The notes beneath the pieces were generated by a model, which did not search any database, was not told where the DNA came from, and saw only the letters and a list, made by a program, of their open reading frames with translations. A stretch of 64,000 nt of DNA, taken from an uncultured Christensenellaceae bacterium. Lineage in GTDB: Bacteria; Bacillota; Clostridia; Christensenellales; Borkfalkiaceae. Each line of letters opens with the position of its first letter. Positions within the stretch are counted from its first letter, which is position 1. Positions 15,607-23,544 of this stretch are shown one piece after another. The position numbers and the translations under genes are program-made. The stretch is from assembly GCA_910588615.1 (NCBI GenBank), contig CAJUOI010000004.1:4960-68959 (forward strand), given 5' to 3'.

Positions 15607-16452
15607 TTATGTTCCCGATCCTATCCGAGCTTTCTCATTCGGTAAGGATTCGTGAACTTCTCCGCTATCTGCCGTTCCACCGCCCGCGGCTTCTTCCGTC
15701 GCCCACCGCTCCGCATACCATTGCCGCAATCGTTCCCCGGCGCAAAACCGTTTGATTTCTTCTGATATTTTTTCCGCACAACAGCAAACGTGCCCTTCCT
15801 CGTCTACGCCCTTGTTTCCGCAGATCGGGCAAATTTCCTCTTGCCGAAACAATGAAAGTGAAATTCCCTGCGTGCAGATTATCTCTTTCCTCGCCTCAAC
15901 GACCGCCCTGTATCGTTCCGACACGTCCGTTGTATCCTGCCGCGCGGCAATTCTGTGGGCAATTGCCGTTTCAAGCCGTTCCTGCGTTCTTAATATCTTT
16001 CGATATTCCGCGATTCCGCCTTCGTAAATGACGTTCCCTTTGTCGTCTCGCTTGATTTTTCCGCTTTTGTCCTTCTCGGGAATCCCAATGAGAATTTTGT
16101 CCGCAGCTTCCCGTTCTTCCTTTCGCCTTTTCTTCCTCGCATTGAAATACCATTTCGCTTCCTTTGCCAATAACGGAAATTCCACCTCTTGCCCCGCACT
16201 CAACTCTTCCGCAAACGTCGCCTCAAAATAACGTTCAAGCTCCAAAAGCGTCATATCGGAAAGCCGACCGCTTTGCTTTCCTCTCTGATAGCTTAACGAA
16301 TAGATTTCCTCTTCCGAAACCGTCGCGTAACACTCTTCAATCCTAACGATCATCTTTACCTTTCCACGCTCGCCCTTCTCTCGCTCGTAAATCGCGTATT
16401 CAGTCCCGACGTCATAACTGTAATAATTCCGCCCGTCTTTTCCTTCAATCAT
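15607..16452 (-). CDS. Zinc-knuckle hypothetical protein
   Basis: This 281-residue protein has a charged central helix (about 110-140, AKWYFNARKKRRKEEREAADK) and a C-terminal zinc motif CPICGNKGVDEEGHVCCC (about 215-232), a C-x2-C...CxC pattern like that at the end of the 8018-9118 protein and in DnaI-type proteins. The ATG at 16452 has GGGAG 8 nt upstream; the frame is open to 16539 but that stretch overlaps the end of the better-supported DUF3970-like gene. Function unknown; possibly replication or nucleic acid handling. Confidence 0.55.
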   Translation of the reverse strand: MIEGKDGRNYYSYDVGTEYAIYEREKGERGKVKMIVRIEECYATVSEEEIYSLSYQRGKQSGRLSDMTLLELERYFEATFAEELSAGQEVEFPLLAKEAKWYFNARKKRRKEEREAADKILIGIPEKDKSGKIKRDDKGNVIYEGGIAEYRKILRTQERLETAIAHRIAARQDTTDVSERYRAVVEARKEIICTQGISLSLFRQEEICPICGNKGVDEEGHVCCCAEKISEEIKRFCAGERLRQWYAERWATEEAAGGGTADSGEVHESLPNEKARIGSGT

Positions 16453-16489
16453 GATTTCTTCTCCCGCCGTGGTCTTGTCCTTCCGCGAT

Positions 16490-16651
16490 TTAAACGTCAA
16501 GATATACCCGCTCGTACTTGCTTTCGCCTCGATCGACATAACCGTCCGAAATGCTTAAAACCGCAAGAACGCCCGATTTTTCCAAGGTCTTTAAAACCCG
16601 CTTCATCTTCTCGTTTTCTTCCCGCGTCCCGTGAAGTCTGATTTTAACCAT
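16490..16651 (-). CDS. DUF3970-like small phage protein
   Basis: This 53-residue protein reads MVKIRLHGTREENEKMKRVL, then LAVLSISDGYVDRG and ends KYERVYLDV. This pattern, with a KIRLHGT start and a GxSKYxRVYxDV end, is that of the small phage and plasmid family I know as DUF3970. The start has AGGAG 9 nt upstream. Function of the family is unknown. It sits between a methyltransferase gene and the zinc-knuckle gene. Confidence 0.65.
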   Translation of the reverse strand: MVKIRLHGTREENEKMKRVLKTLEKSGVLAVLSISDGYVDRGESKYERVYLDV

Positions 16652-16657
16652 TTTCCG

Positions 16658-17173
16658 TTACTCCTTCATAAAACAAAGCCAATGAGTATTGCTCCGTTTC
16701 CCCGATTTGTGCCCGAATACAGGTTTTTCTTTCGTACACTTCAAAACTTCGGAGACCCTTATATCTGTTTCATTCCACTTAAAAATCAAAATCCCCTTAG
16801 ATTCCAAAACACGGAAACACTCGGCAAATCCTTTTGTGAGCATTTCTCTCCAATCAGTATACAAGGCTCCATATTTTATCTGTTGCCACCCCGTAGGCGT
16901 ATGTATTTCACTTAAACTTCCGTAAATTTCTTTGTATTTACTTTTCCCCGTATACCTCGTCAGGTGCGGTGGATCAAAGACAACCATTTTGAACGAATTA
17001 TTCAAAAACGGCAATTTAGTGAAGTCGGCCACAATGTCAGGATTGATTTCAAACTTCCTTCCGTCGCATAAGGTTGTCGTTAAAGAACGAATATCGCAAA
17101 ATAGCACTCTCGAATCGTTCTTATCGAAATAAAACATTTTTCCTCCGCACGCAACGTCTAATATCTTCTTCAT
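16658..17173 (-). CDS. Class I SAM methyltransferase with DPPH motif
   Basis: This 171-residue protein begins MKKILDVACGGKMFYFDKND (motif I DVACGG) and has VVFDPPHLTRYTG (about 66-78), with a DPPH motif like the catalytic (N/D)PPY/F of amino-methyltransferases. It continues with a helix (WREMLTKGFAECFRVLESKG) typical of the fold. Similar proteins in phages and plasmids are annotated as DNA methyltransferase-like. The start codon at 17173 has GAGGGA upstream and the gene overlaps the DUF3970-like region by spacing of 6 bp. Substrate unknown; the element's own DNA is plausible. Confidence 0.65.
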   Translation of the reverse strand: MKKILDVACGGKMFYFDKNDSRVLFCDIRSLTTTLCDGRKFEINPDIVADFTKLPFLNNSFKMVVFDPPHLTRYTGKSKYKEIYGSLSEIHTPTGWQQIKYGALYTDWREMLTKGFAECFRVLESKGILIFKWNETDIRVSEVLKCTKEKPVFGHKSGKRSNTHWLCFMKE

Positions 17174-17181
17174 ATCTTCCC

Positions 17182-19065
17182 TCACGCCCTCTTCCTTGCT
17201 GTTCTGCGATAGCTTGCACTTATCTCCTGTTCAAGCTGCGCCATAGTAATAATCTTGTTCCTCGCGGCAATATCCGCACAATTCGCCCGCACGAGCGCCT
17301 CTGCAACGGGCGGACAAACCGCGTTCCCCAGCCTCTCGATTTGCTTTGCCTCGCTGTACTTCTTCCCCGTCCTGCTCTCAATGTCGATGCAGTAATCTTC
17401 GGGAAATCCCTGCGCAAGCATGAGCTCCCGCGCTTTGAGCATTCTCATTCCGATGTCGGAAATAAAGTATTGAACCCCGTCGATTTCGAGTATCAGAATT
17501 TCGTCGTCGGCAATCGTATATCCCGCGTAATTATTCAGTAGATTCCGAATCTCAATCCAATGCCCGAGATTCTGACTGCTGTCAATCTTTTGCAGATACG
17601 TACAAACTACCGCTTCGTGCTCCTTTGCCGTAACCGTCGGGAACGGCTCGTCCATTCCCTTACAGTCCATATTGTTCCGTAAAACGCATAAATGCGATTC
17701 GGTGAGATAATGCCGAGGAAGCGCGGTTACGGTCGGCAGCGGGTTCTGCATTGCGCTCGCGTGGTCTGCCCCGCCGTAGTAATGAACGACGTTTACGGCA
17801 ACCAAATTACTGTGATTCGTTCCCGTTACCGTCGGCGCGGGTTCGTCCACCTTTGCTCCGCGCCCGTCTCTTCCGTCGCTGTACCGAGATGATAGACTTA
17901 CAGCCACGTACGCGTTGTGATCGATTCCCGTTACCGTAGGACAAGGATCTCGCATATCTGCACCCGCCTGTTTTTCTCCGCTGAAATATTTGGAAATATA
18001 CCCTTCACAAACAAAGTTCCGATTCCCTGTTGTAACCGTCGGAAGAGGCTCGTACGTAGAATGACAAGCGTTATTCGTGTTGTTGCTCATAATATACGGG
18101 GAAAGTTTCGGCTTTGCAAGATAGTGCTTGTTTACTCCCGTTACCGTGGAAAGCGGATTGTCGACGTCTTGCGGCGGGTTCCCGAAATTTACCTGCATAA
18201 TGAACGGATTCGGATTCTTGATAACAAACTTATCCATTCCCCGCGCGATTCTGCGTAAAGTATTTACCGCAAGTCCTCTCTTTCTGCCGAATATCGACGG
18301 GCAGGGCAAGCTCATGTCGATACAGTCCGCCGCCGTACGGTACTGCTTTAACCCTTTACTTTTTCCGTGCGTCGGCTTCGGAAACACGATCGGCTGCCCG
18401 TCGCACCGGGCAATCAGATAGAACCGCTTGCGTATCGTCGGCGTGCCGTAATCGCACGCCTTCAAGATGCGCCATTCCACTTCATATCCAAGCGCTTTGA
18501 ATTGCTCGACAAACCGTTTAAACGTCTGCCCTGCGCGCTTCTTGTCGGGGACGAAATGTTGCTTTTCTACGGGCAACACTTCGCCCTTCTCTGCCGTTAT
18601 GTATCTCTTTCCGCGTTTCGTCTTGACAATTTCCTTAACGCAACGACCGTGTATCCGCATAGGGACGATTGGTCCCCACGTCGTAAACTCTTCGACGTTC
18701 TCCATGATAATGACGCGGGGACGCACCGTTCCCGCCCACTTTAACAGAACCCAAGCAAGCCCGCGTATTTTCTTCTCGACGGGCGTGCCGCCCTTTGCTT
18801 TGGAGAAATGCGTGCAATCGGGAGAACCCCACAACAGACCGACAGGACGACCGCCTGTTACTTCTTTCGGATTCACCTGCCAAACGTCCTCTTGATAATG
18901 CTTCGTATAAGGATGATTGACTTTGTGCATCGCAATCGCGTCCGCGTTGTGGTTTACAGCAATATCCACGGGTGCGCCGAGCGCAAGCTCCATGCCCGTA
19001 CTCGCTCCGCCACCTCCTGAAAAGTTGTCTACGACCAGCTCGCGGAATAAATTGTCTTGGAACAT
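17182..19065 (-). CDS. C5-cytosine DNA methyltransferase
   Basis: This 627-residue Dcm-type enzyme has motif I FSGGGGASTGMELA, motif IV GSPDC (aspartate inserted in the usual PC), ENVEEF (motif VI) and the IRKRFYLIARC and LGNAVCPPVAEALV motifs (VIII, X). Between about residues 300 and 510 a fivefold repeat (PLPTVT-, PCPTVT-, PAPTVT-, PFPTVT-containing units) fills the target-recognition region, as in some phage cytosine methylases. The ATG at 19065 has GGGGGAAGAG upstream. It probably marks the element's DNA against host or rival restriction. Confidence 0.85.
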   Translation of the reverse strand: MFQDNLFRELVVDNFSGGGGASTGMELALGAPVDIAVNHNADAIAMHKVNHPYTKHYQEDVWQVNPKEVTGGRPVGLLWGSPDCTHFSKAKGGTPVEKKIRGLAWVLLKWAGTVRPRVIIMENVEEFTTWGPIVPMRIHGRCVKEIVKTKRGKRYITAEKGEVLPVEKQHFVPDKKRAGQTFKRFVEQFKALGYEVEWRILKACDYGTPTIRKRFYLIARCDGQPIVFPKPTHGKSKGLKQYRTAADCIDMSLPCPSIFGRKRGLAVNTLRRIARGMDKFVIKNPNPFIMQVNFGNPPQDVDNPLSTVTGVNKHYLAKPKLSPYIMSNNTNNACHSTYEPLPTVTTGNRNFVCEGYISKYFSGEKQAGADMRDPCPTVTGIDHNAYVAVSLSSRYSDGRDGRGAKVDEPAPTVTGTNHSNLVAVNVVHYYGGADHASAMQNPLPTVTALPRHYLTESHLCVLRNNMDCKGMDEPFPTVTAKEHEAVVCTYLQKIDSSQNLGHWIEIRNLLNNYAGYTIADDEILILEIDGVQYFISDIGMRMLKARELMLAQGFPEDYCIDIESRTGKKYSEAKQIERLGNAVCPPVAEALVRANCADIAARNKIITMAQLEQEISASYRRTARKRA

Positions 19066-19078
19066 TCTCTTCCCCCAA

Positions 19079-19318
19079 TCATGCGCTATTTCTTTCCTTG
19101 CATTTCGAAAGCACCTTTTGAAGTTCGGCAATCGCTTGAATCAAGTGATCCTCTGCATATTCCAATTCGGATTGAATCCGAATCGAATCTTCGTGTTTTT
19201 CTTCTGTTCCGTAAAGCCACGCATTACATTCCGCCTCACGTTCCCGCTTTACGATTGCCAATGCCCCCGCAAGCGAAACCGAAACGTTTTCAAGCACCCT
19301 TATCCTTTCATCCGTCAT
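19079..19318 (-). CDS. Small coiled-coil hypothetical protein
   Basis: This 79-residue protein is nearly all alpha-helical with heptad-like spacing (VSVSLAGALAIVKREREAE ... LEYAEDHLIQAIAELQKVLSK). It has no membrane segment. Its start overlaps the end of the upstream small membrane protein gene by 11 bp, so the two are coupled. No family recognised. Confidence 0.5.
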   Translation of the reverse strand: MTDERIRVLENVSVSLAGALAIVKREREAECNAWLYGTEEKHEDSIRIQSELEYAEDHLIQAIAELQKVLSKCKERNSA

Positions 19319-19508
19319 TGCTTTTTACCTCTTTCCCAATTGACCGCTCCAATTCTGTAATCAAAGAAGAAGTCGTCGTTTCCTTCGTTTCGGGCGGATC
19401 GTTTTTCTTTGGAATTGCGGACGTGATAGCCACCGCCCCGACCGTTACCGCAAGCGCAATGCCGCTAAGCGATAACAGCGTCCTCCTTATCCAACGTCCG
19501 ATTATCAT
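19308..19508 (-). CDS. Small single-span membrane protein
   Basis: This 66-residue protein has a basic start (MIIGRWIRRTL), one hydrophobic segment (about 12-32, SLSGIALAVTVGAVAITSAIP) and a soluble, acidic-to-neutral tail. An N-terminal basic region and short hydrophobic core fit either a signal peptide or an anchor. It overlaps the upstream gene by 4 bp (ATGA). Together with 19505-19846 it is a candidate for a small virion or coat-like protein; that role is inference. Confidence 0.5.
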   Translation of the reverse strand: MIIGRWIRRTLLSLSGIALAVTVGAVAITSAIPKKNDPPETKETTTSSLITELERSIGKEVKSNDG

Positions 19509-19846
19509 TTTTTCCCGTTCCCCCCGCCCTTTTTCTCGCTTTTCGCCAAAGAAGGTTTCTTCTTTGAGGAAGGATCTTTAACCGTCTTGCTCTCTGTTGC
19601 GGCTACTCTTGGCGCGATCTGTTCTTGGATTCGATTTACGCTTGCAACAGGCGCTCTTCTCTTTGCTTTCAAAATCAACAATACGATTTTAACGAGAATA
19701 TAAACCGCCGTAACTATTGCAACCGCAACGGTGATCCATTTCAGCCACGGTGTATAAGGACTTAGTACGGTAAATTTCGTTGCCAAATGTCCGAACAGAA
19801 TATATACGATTAAACAAAAAATCGTCGTAACGATCATTTCTATCAT
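19505..19846 (-). CDS. Two-span membrane protein with basic tail, coat-like candidate
   Basis: This 113-residue protein has a hydrophobic N-terminal segment (about 2-22), a second span (about 33-57, KWITVAVAIVTAVYILVKIV) and a strongly basic, lysine-rich C-terminal tail of 45 residues ending KKGGGNGKK. A signal-like first segment plus one span and a basic tail is the layout of filamentous-phage major coat proteins, though the length is greater than the usual 40-90. The ATG at 19846 has AAGGAGG upstream. The coat role is a hypothesis. Confidence 0.5.
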   Translation of the reverse strand: MIEMIVTTIFCLIVYILFGHLATKFTVLSPYTPWLKWITVAVAIVTAVYILVKIVLLILKAKRRAPVASVNRIQEQIAPRVAATESKTVKDPSSKKKPSLAKSEKKGGGNGKK

Positions 19847-19848
19847 TT

Positions 19849-21729
19849 TTAATTCCTCCTTATAGGTTTTGTTTTTAATTTCACTATTGCCGAAACGACG
19901 ATCACAACGATACAAGCTGCCGCAATACCGCAAAGCCAATATACGACTTGCCAGAATCTGTTTTGCATCATGCTCGGCGGAGGAGTTAACGCCGGATATA
20001 TATCTATCGGCGACATTACGACAGGTATTATCGTTACGTCTTCCCCTCGAACGAACCCCAAATGAATGATTTCAAAATTCAGATATACTGCGTCCTGTGC
20101 CGCATAAAATCTCGTGTATTTCGTTCCCGTCCAATCGCCCGAACCGTGAAACTCCATTGAGGTTGATTCATACGTTGAAACGCTGAACCTTAAAATGTAA
20201 ACCGTTTCATCTGCCTTATCCGCTTCCGAAAAATAATTCTTTAAATCCTCGACTTCCGTTTTATCAACAAGAACATTTTTTGAAACGATTATATCTTCTC
20301 CCGAAAGTTTCTCTTTGCTGATTTCCTCTATCGGCAATACGTTTTCTGCGGTCAGATAATTTTGTACTTGATGATTCAATCGGAAAATATTACAGAAGTT
20401 ATCCCATGAACTCGTCGTATTTTCAAGTTTTAGATTTATCCAATCCGATTCCCGCCGAGCGTCAAATTCTCGAACGTTTAATCCGATCTGGTGCCCTTCC
20501 TCAACTTCCTTTTCGAATAAATTTGCATTCAGCCGTTTTTCGGCTATTTCAAGAACTTCATCGTTCTCTTTAATCTCGTAACTATTTGCCCAAGCCTCGA
20601 CCTTTTTCGGTGGAATCGTTTTCTCGATATTATCCGTTTTAATGAGCCAATCGTTACGCTGAATCTGCGGTTTCCCTTTTCGGTAATTATAAGAAAGCCC
20701 CTGCACCCCCGAATCGCTCGGCCCATTATAGTGGTAACACTCAAACGGAATATTCGGATCGTAATATGCCCCCGTATCCGTTTGAGGTAAGCTCATTCCC
20801 AAATAGGAATATAACGCTTTGTAAACCTTGTCGTTGTCCGTTACGAAAATTGGCTTCGTTCGATATTCGTACCATTTTGCTTTTACTATTTGCAACTGTC
20901 CGAATTCGTCAATAAACCGATTCGGCACGGAGAAATAAACACTTGATAAGGTGTTTTGTCTGTCATATCCCCCAGCCGTTCCCGCGCCCGTTCTGTACCA
21001 TGTCGGAATAACGTTTAAGGAAATCGTTTCAAGTTTTTCTTCTTTGGAATCAAGCGTTCCTTCTGCCGAACTATCCGATCCGCACCCCGCACAGTAACCG
21101 CTGATTCGGTATGTAAACGATACTCCGTCCGTTCCGTCTATTCCCGCAAAAGAATCTTCGGGAAGCTGCTCGCCCTTAAACCAAAGCTGCACGCTTGCCA
21201 CGTCGTAACGGCGCTCCCCGTTATTGATTCTCGCGTATTCTCGCGCGCGGTCGTACGATGCCTGTTTATTTACAAGTCCGAATTTTAAAAAGCGGTGATT
21301 ATCCGTTTCGTCCAATAGTCTGATCGTACAATTTTCGTAATCGGTTGGATTCCCTTCGTTATCGTATTTTACCGCCATGTTTATGACGTGTGCGCCCGCT
21401 TTCTCCGACAATTCCCGTTCCGTCGGATTGTAAACGTAAAAATAAATCCCGAAATAGTTGTTCGCAATAAAAGCATTCGTCGAATACGCATACTCTACAA
21501 ATCCGTTATCAATTAAACGGTGAATGCCGTTTTCGTCCTTGGGATAAAGCGAAGTGTCAACGTCTTTCAAATCGTCCTCAATTGCGGTTTTTTCGTATTC
21601 GGTATAGGTCGTGTCCGCATAGACGTAAACCGAACCTTGCGCCGCCGTTCCCAATGCAAGAAATAGCGAAAGGCAACAAACGCCGATAGCCGCAAGGGCT
21701 TTTTTTATTTTCCCTGCGGCTTTTCTCAT
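19849..21729 (-). CDS. Large exported protein with C-terminal membrane anchor
   Basis: This 626-residue protein begins with a signal peptide (basic start, then AAIGVCCLSLFLALGTAAQGSV, probable cleavage near residues 38-39) and ends with a single membrane span (about 595-617) and basic tail KLKTKPIRRN. The external part is large and beta-rich with a CAGC pair near 225. Signal peptide, large external domain and C-terminal anchor is the layout of filamentous-phage adsorption proteins (pIII-like); no sequence family is recognised, so this is architectural. It overlaps the upstream gene by 4 bp and lies just before the coat-like candidate. Confidence 0.6.
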   Translation of the reverse strand: MRKAAGKIKKALAAIGVCCLSLFLALGTAAQGSVYVYADTTYTEYEKTAIEDDLKDVDTSLYPKDENGIHRLIDNGFVEYAYSTNAFIANNYFGIYFYVYNPTERELSEKAGAHVINMAVKYDNEGNPTDYENCTIRLLDETDNHRFLKFGLVNKQASYDRAREYARINNGERRYDVASVQLWFKGEQLPEDSFAGIDGTDGVSFTYRISGYCAGCGSDSSAEGTLDSKEEKLETISLNVIPTWYRTGAGTAGGYDRQNTLSSVYFSVPNRFIDEFGQLQIVKAKWYEYRTKPIFVTDNDKVYKALYSYLGMSLPQTDTGAYYDPNIPFECYHYNGPSDSGVQGLSYNYRKGKPQIQRNDWLIKTDNIEKTIPPKKVEAWANSYEIKENDEVLEIAEKRLNANLFEKEVEEGHQIGLNVREFDARRESDWINLKLENTTSSWDNFCNIFRLNHQVQNYLTAENVLPIEEISKEKLSGEDIIVSKNVLVDKTEVEDLKNYFSEADKADETVYILRFSVSTYESTSMEFHGSGDWTGTKYTRFYAAQDAVYLNFEIIHLGFVRGEDVTIIPVVMSPIDIYPALTPPPSMMQNRFWQVVYWLCGIAAACIVVIVVSAIVKLKTKPIRRN

Positions 21730-21929
21730 GCTTGTTTTTCCTCCCCGTAGGGATTTTTTGCCAAAAGATAAACGAAACGCTTATCTCTTGAAATCGGGCT
21801 TCTTCCTGTGCGGAACGTTTTCCGTGTTCCGTACAAAGTATCGTATACGAGAACGGATACCCGCTTCGGGCATAATGATTCCAACTCTTCCGCCGTTACT
21901 TCGTAAAACGTTATATCAACTTTCTTCAT
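21726..21929 (-). CDS. Small soluble hypothetical protein
   Basis: This 67-residue protein (MKKVDITFYEVTAEELESL... TGRSPISRDKRFVYLLAKNP) has no membrane segment and no recognised family. It has GGGAGGTG upstream of the start and its stop overlaps the start of the 626-residue exported protein (ATGA), which suggests co-translation with it. Confidence 0.55.
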   Translation of the reverse strand: MKKVDITFYEVTAEELESLCPKRVSVLVYDTLYGTRKTFRTGRSPISRDKRFVYLLAKNPYGEEKQA

Positions 21930-21970
21930 CTTACACCTCCCTACAAGTTCTTACGTCCCTTCAACCTTCT

Positions 21971-23101
21971 TTAAAATATCAATGAACCCTGAGATATTGA
22001 AATATTACTTACCGAAACATGCAATGCCGCACTGTCTACAAATACATTCACCGTTTCTGTCTTAACGCCGTAATTTGTTCCGTTATACGCAGAAGATACC
22101 GTTACTTCGATAGAAAATAATGCATACTGCTCGGCTGCCGCTCTGAATGCCGATACTACGTCGCCTTCGGTAAGCCCGTTGTCCTGTTCCAGATTTTGAT
22201 TGATCGAAACAAAACAGCCCGGTATCGTATTACCGTCCAGATGCATTATATCTTGTGTTTCCGGAATACTGTATATGGTTTCATCATCCTGAAAAACATT
22301 GGTGAATTCGATTCCGTCTGAATTGTAATGCAGTAATTTACTTTCATAGTCCGGATAAGCCCAGAAAACACCGGATTCTTGCATATTTAAATCCGGATCG
22401 GCGTCCGCCCCCACCTCATTGCAAAATGCAACCTTGAATTCCGCATTCATACAAAAATGACCTACTGTTAAAGTCTTCTCTGTCTCGATCGTATATTTTG
22501 ACGAAGTTGTCGTATACGTAATTCCGCTTAATGTCTTAGCCGCCAATTTCGGCACGTTCACCGTTATTCCAAGTAACCGCTCAACGTAGTCCAACGTACA
22601 GCTTGCCGTTGCCGACGGATTATCCAACGATTTAACGGTTACCGTCATCTGCCTGTCAAAATCTTTCAGGCAAGCTACCGTTGCAGTCAATCCGTTTGCC
22701 GTTAAACTGACGTACTCTTCCGTTTCTATGCTTTCGTCCGTACACGTTACCGACCATTCTACGCGCCTATCATCCGCGCTGACCGGTTCTATCGTTGCCG
22801 TAAGCTTATATGCGGATTCTGCCTGCGGAGATATTCCGTTTGCCGCATAGTCTGCCGCCGCGATTTTAGCGCTTGTCAACTTGATTCCATTGTTTTCCAC
22901 CGACCCAATCGAAAAGCCGCTTTCAACGGGCGCAGAAGCTTCTTCCTTTCTCTTAAAACCGTTCGACGGTTTGTAAGGCGTCGCATACTCCATTGCCATT
23001 ATCGCCACCGAAGCGAACAGCAAAATTGCCAAGATCGTGCAAATCCACCCGAGAATTACGGTGCTCTTTGTGTTCTTTCCCTTTTTCGTCCCTTTGCTCA
23101 T
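21971..23101 (-). CDS. Membrane-anchored Ig-like (Big2-type) protein, paralogue of 13660-14910
   Basis: This 376-residue protein has a lysine-rich N-terminus, one span (about 14-37, VILGWICTILAILLFASVAIMA), then an Ig-like region (about 80-175: YKLTATIEPVSADDRRVEWS, TVTVKSLDNPSATASCTLDY) and a second beta-rich region ending SVSNISISQGSLIF. It is clearly related to the 416-residue protein by layout and by the SCTLDY/TCAVDYL and VSVSN signatures. Two paralogues separated by the other membrane genes suggest duplication and divergence, for example for receptor binding. Confidence 0.65.
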   Translation of the reverse strand: MSKGTKKGKNTKSTVILGWICTILAILLFASVAIMAMEYATPYKPSNGFKRKEEASAPVESGFSIGSVENNGIKLTSAKIAAADYAANGISPQAESAYKLTATIEPVSADDRRVEWSVTCTDESIETEEYVSLTANGLTATVACLKDFDRQMTVTVKSLDNPSATASCTLDYVERLLGITVNVPKLAAKTLSGITYTTTSSKYTIETEKTLTVGHFCMNAEFKVAFCNEVGADADPDLNMQESGVFWAYPDYESKLLHYNSDGIEFTNVFQDDETIYSIPETQDIMHLDGNTIPGCFVSINQNLEQDNGLTEGDVVSAFRAAAEQYALFSIEVTVSSAYNGTNYGVKTETVNVFVDSAALHVSVSNISISQGSLIF

Positions 23102-23107
23102 CTTCTT

Positions 23108-23129
23108 TTCCTCCTTTATTTCGTCGACT
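23108..23129. repeat. 22-bp direct repeat, copy 1
   Basis: Identical to 23453-23474. It spans the stop codon and downstream ribosome site of a gene (minus strand GTCGACGAAATAAAGGAGGA), so each copy ends one protein in STK and starts the next. Duplication or recombination of this junction is likely. Confidence 0.8.
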
Positions 23130-23445
23130 TTCTCGAAGTCTTTGACGCGGTTTTTCCCTTTGCTTTTTTGCCCGTTAAACGTTCCAACTCGGAATTTAAT
23201 TCTCGGTAGTCAACGTTCTGATAGCTTACGCCGCCGAATCCGTATGCGGAATTACGCTCCAAAAGCTGTAATTTTGTTTTTTTCTGCATTCCCAATAGCG
23301 CGTCTGCGTTTCGTTCGATGAACTTACGACATTTCGAATCGTTTCGAATTACGATAACCGTCGCCGCCGTATCCCAATTACGATAACCGTCGCAAGGACG
23401 ATTTTTTCTGTCCTTTGCGCTATTCCCCGTCTTATACCTTGCCAT
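23116..23445 (-). CDS. Basic hypothetical protein, possible DNA-binding
   Basis: This 109-residue protein is strongly basic (KTGNSAKDRKNRP start and KGKTASKTSRKSTK end), with AATVIVIRNDSKCRKFIERN and YGFGGVSYQNVDYRELNSEL in the middle. Size and charge fit a nucleic-acid binding or scaffold role; single-strand DNA binding is possible but unproven. The start has AAGGAGG upstream. It is the first gene transcribed ahead of the Ig-like and exported proteins. Confidence 0.5.
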   Translation of the reverse strand: MARYKTGNSAKDRKNRPCDGYRNWDTAATVIVIRNDSKCRKFIERNADALLGMQKKTKLQLLERNSAYGFGGVSYQNVDYRELNSELERLTGKKAKGKTASKTSRKSTK

Positions 23446-23452
23446 GTTTCTC

Positions 23453-23474
23453 TTCCTCCTTTATTTCGTCGACT
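23453..23474. repeat. 22-bp direct repeat, copy 2
   Basis: Identical to 23108-23129, lying at the 3' end of a tiny ORF (23461-23544) and just ahead of the 109-residue gene. Confidence 0.8.
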
Positions 23475-23544
23475 GTCCGCCGTTCCGAATTATTGCCAAT
23501 AACACCGATCCAACAATAACGGCGGATTTTTTACCGAACTCCAT
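23461..23544 (-). CDS. Candidate 27-residue membrane peptide
   Basis: A 27-residue ORF (MEFGKKSAVIVGSVLLAIIR..., ending QSTK) has a hydrophobic core (AVIVGSVLLAII) and a poor ribosome site (AAAGGCGG). It overlaps the end of the PAPS-reductase-like gene and ends on the same 22-bp junction as the 109-residue gene. It is too short to trust; proteomics or conservation would be needed. Confidence 0.3.
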   Translation of the reverse strand: MEFGKKSAVIVGSVLLAIIRNGGQSTK

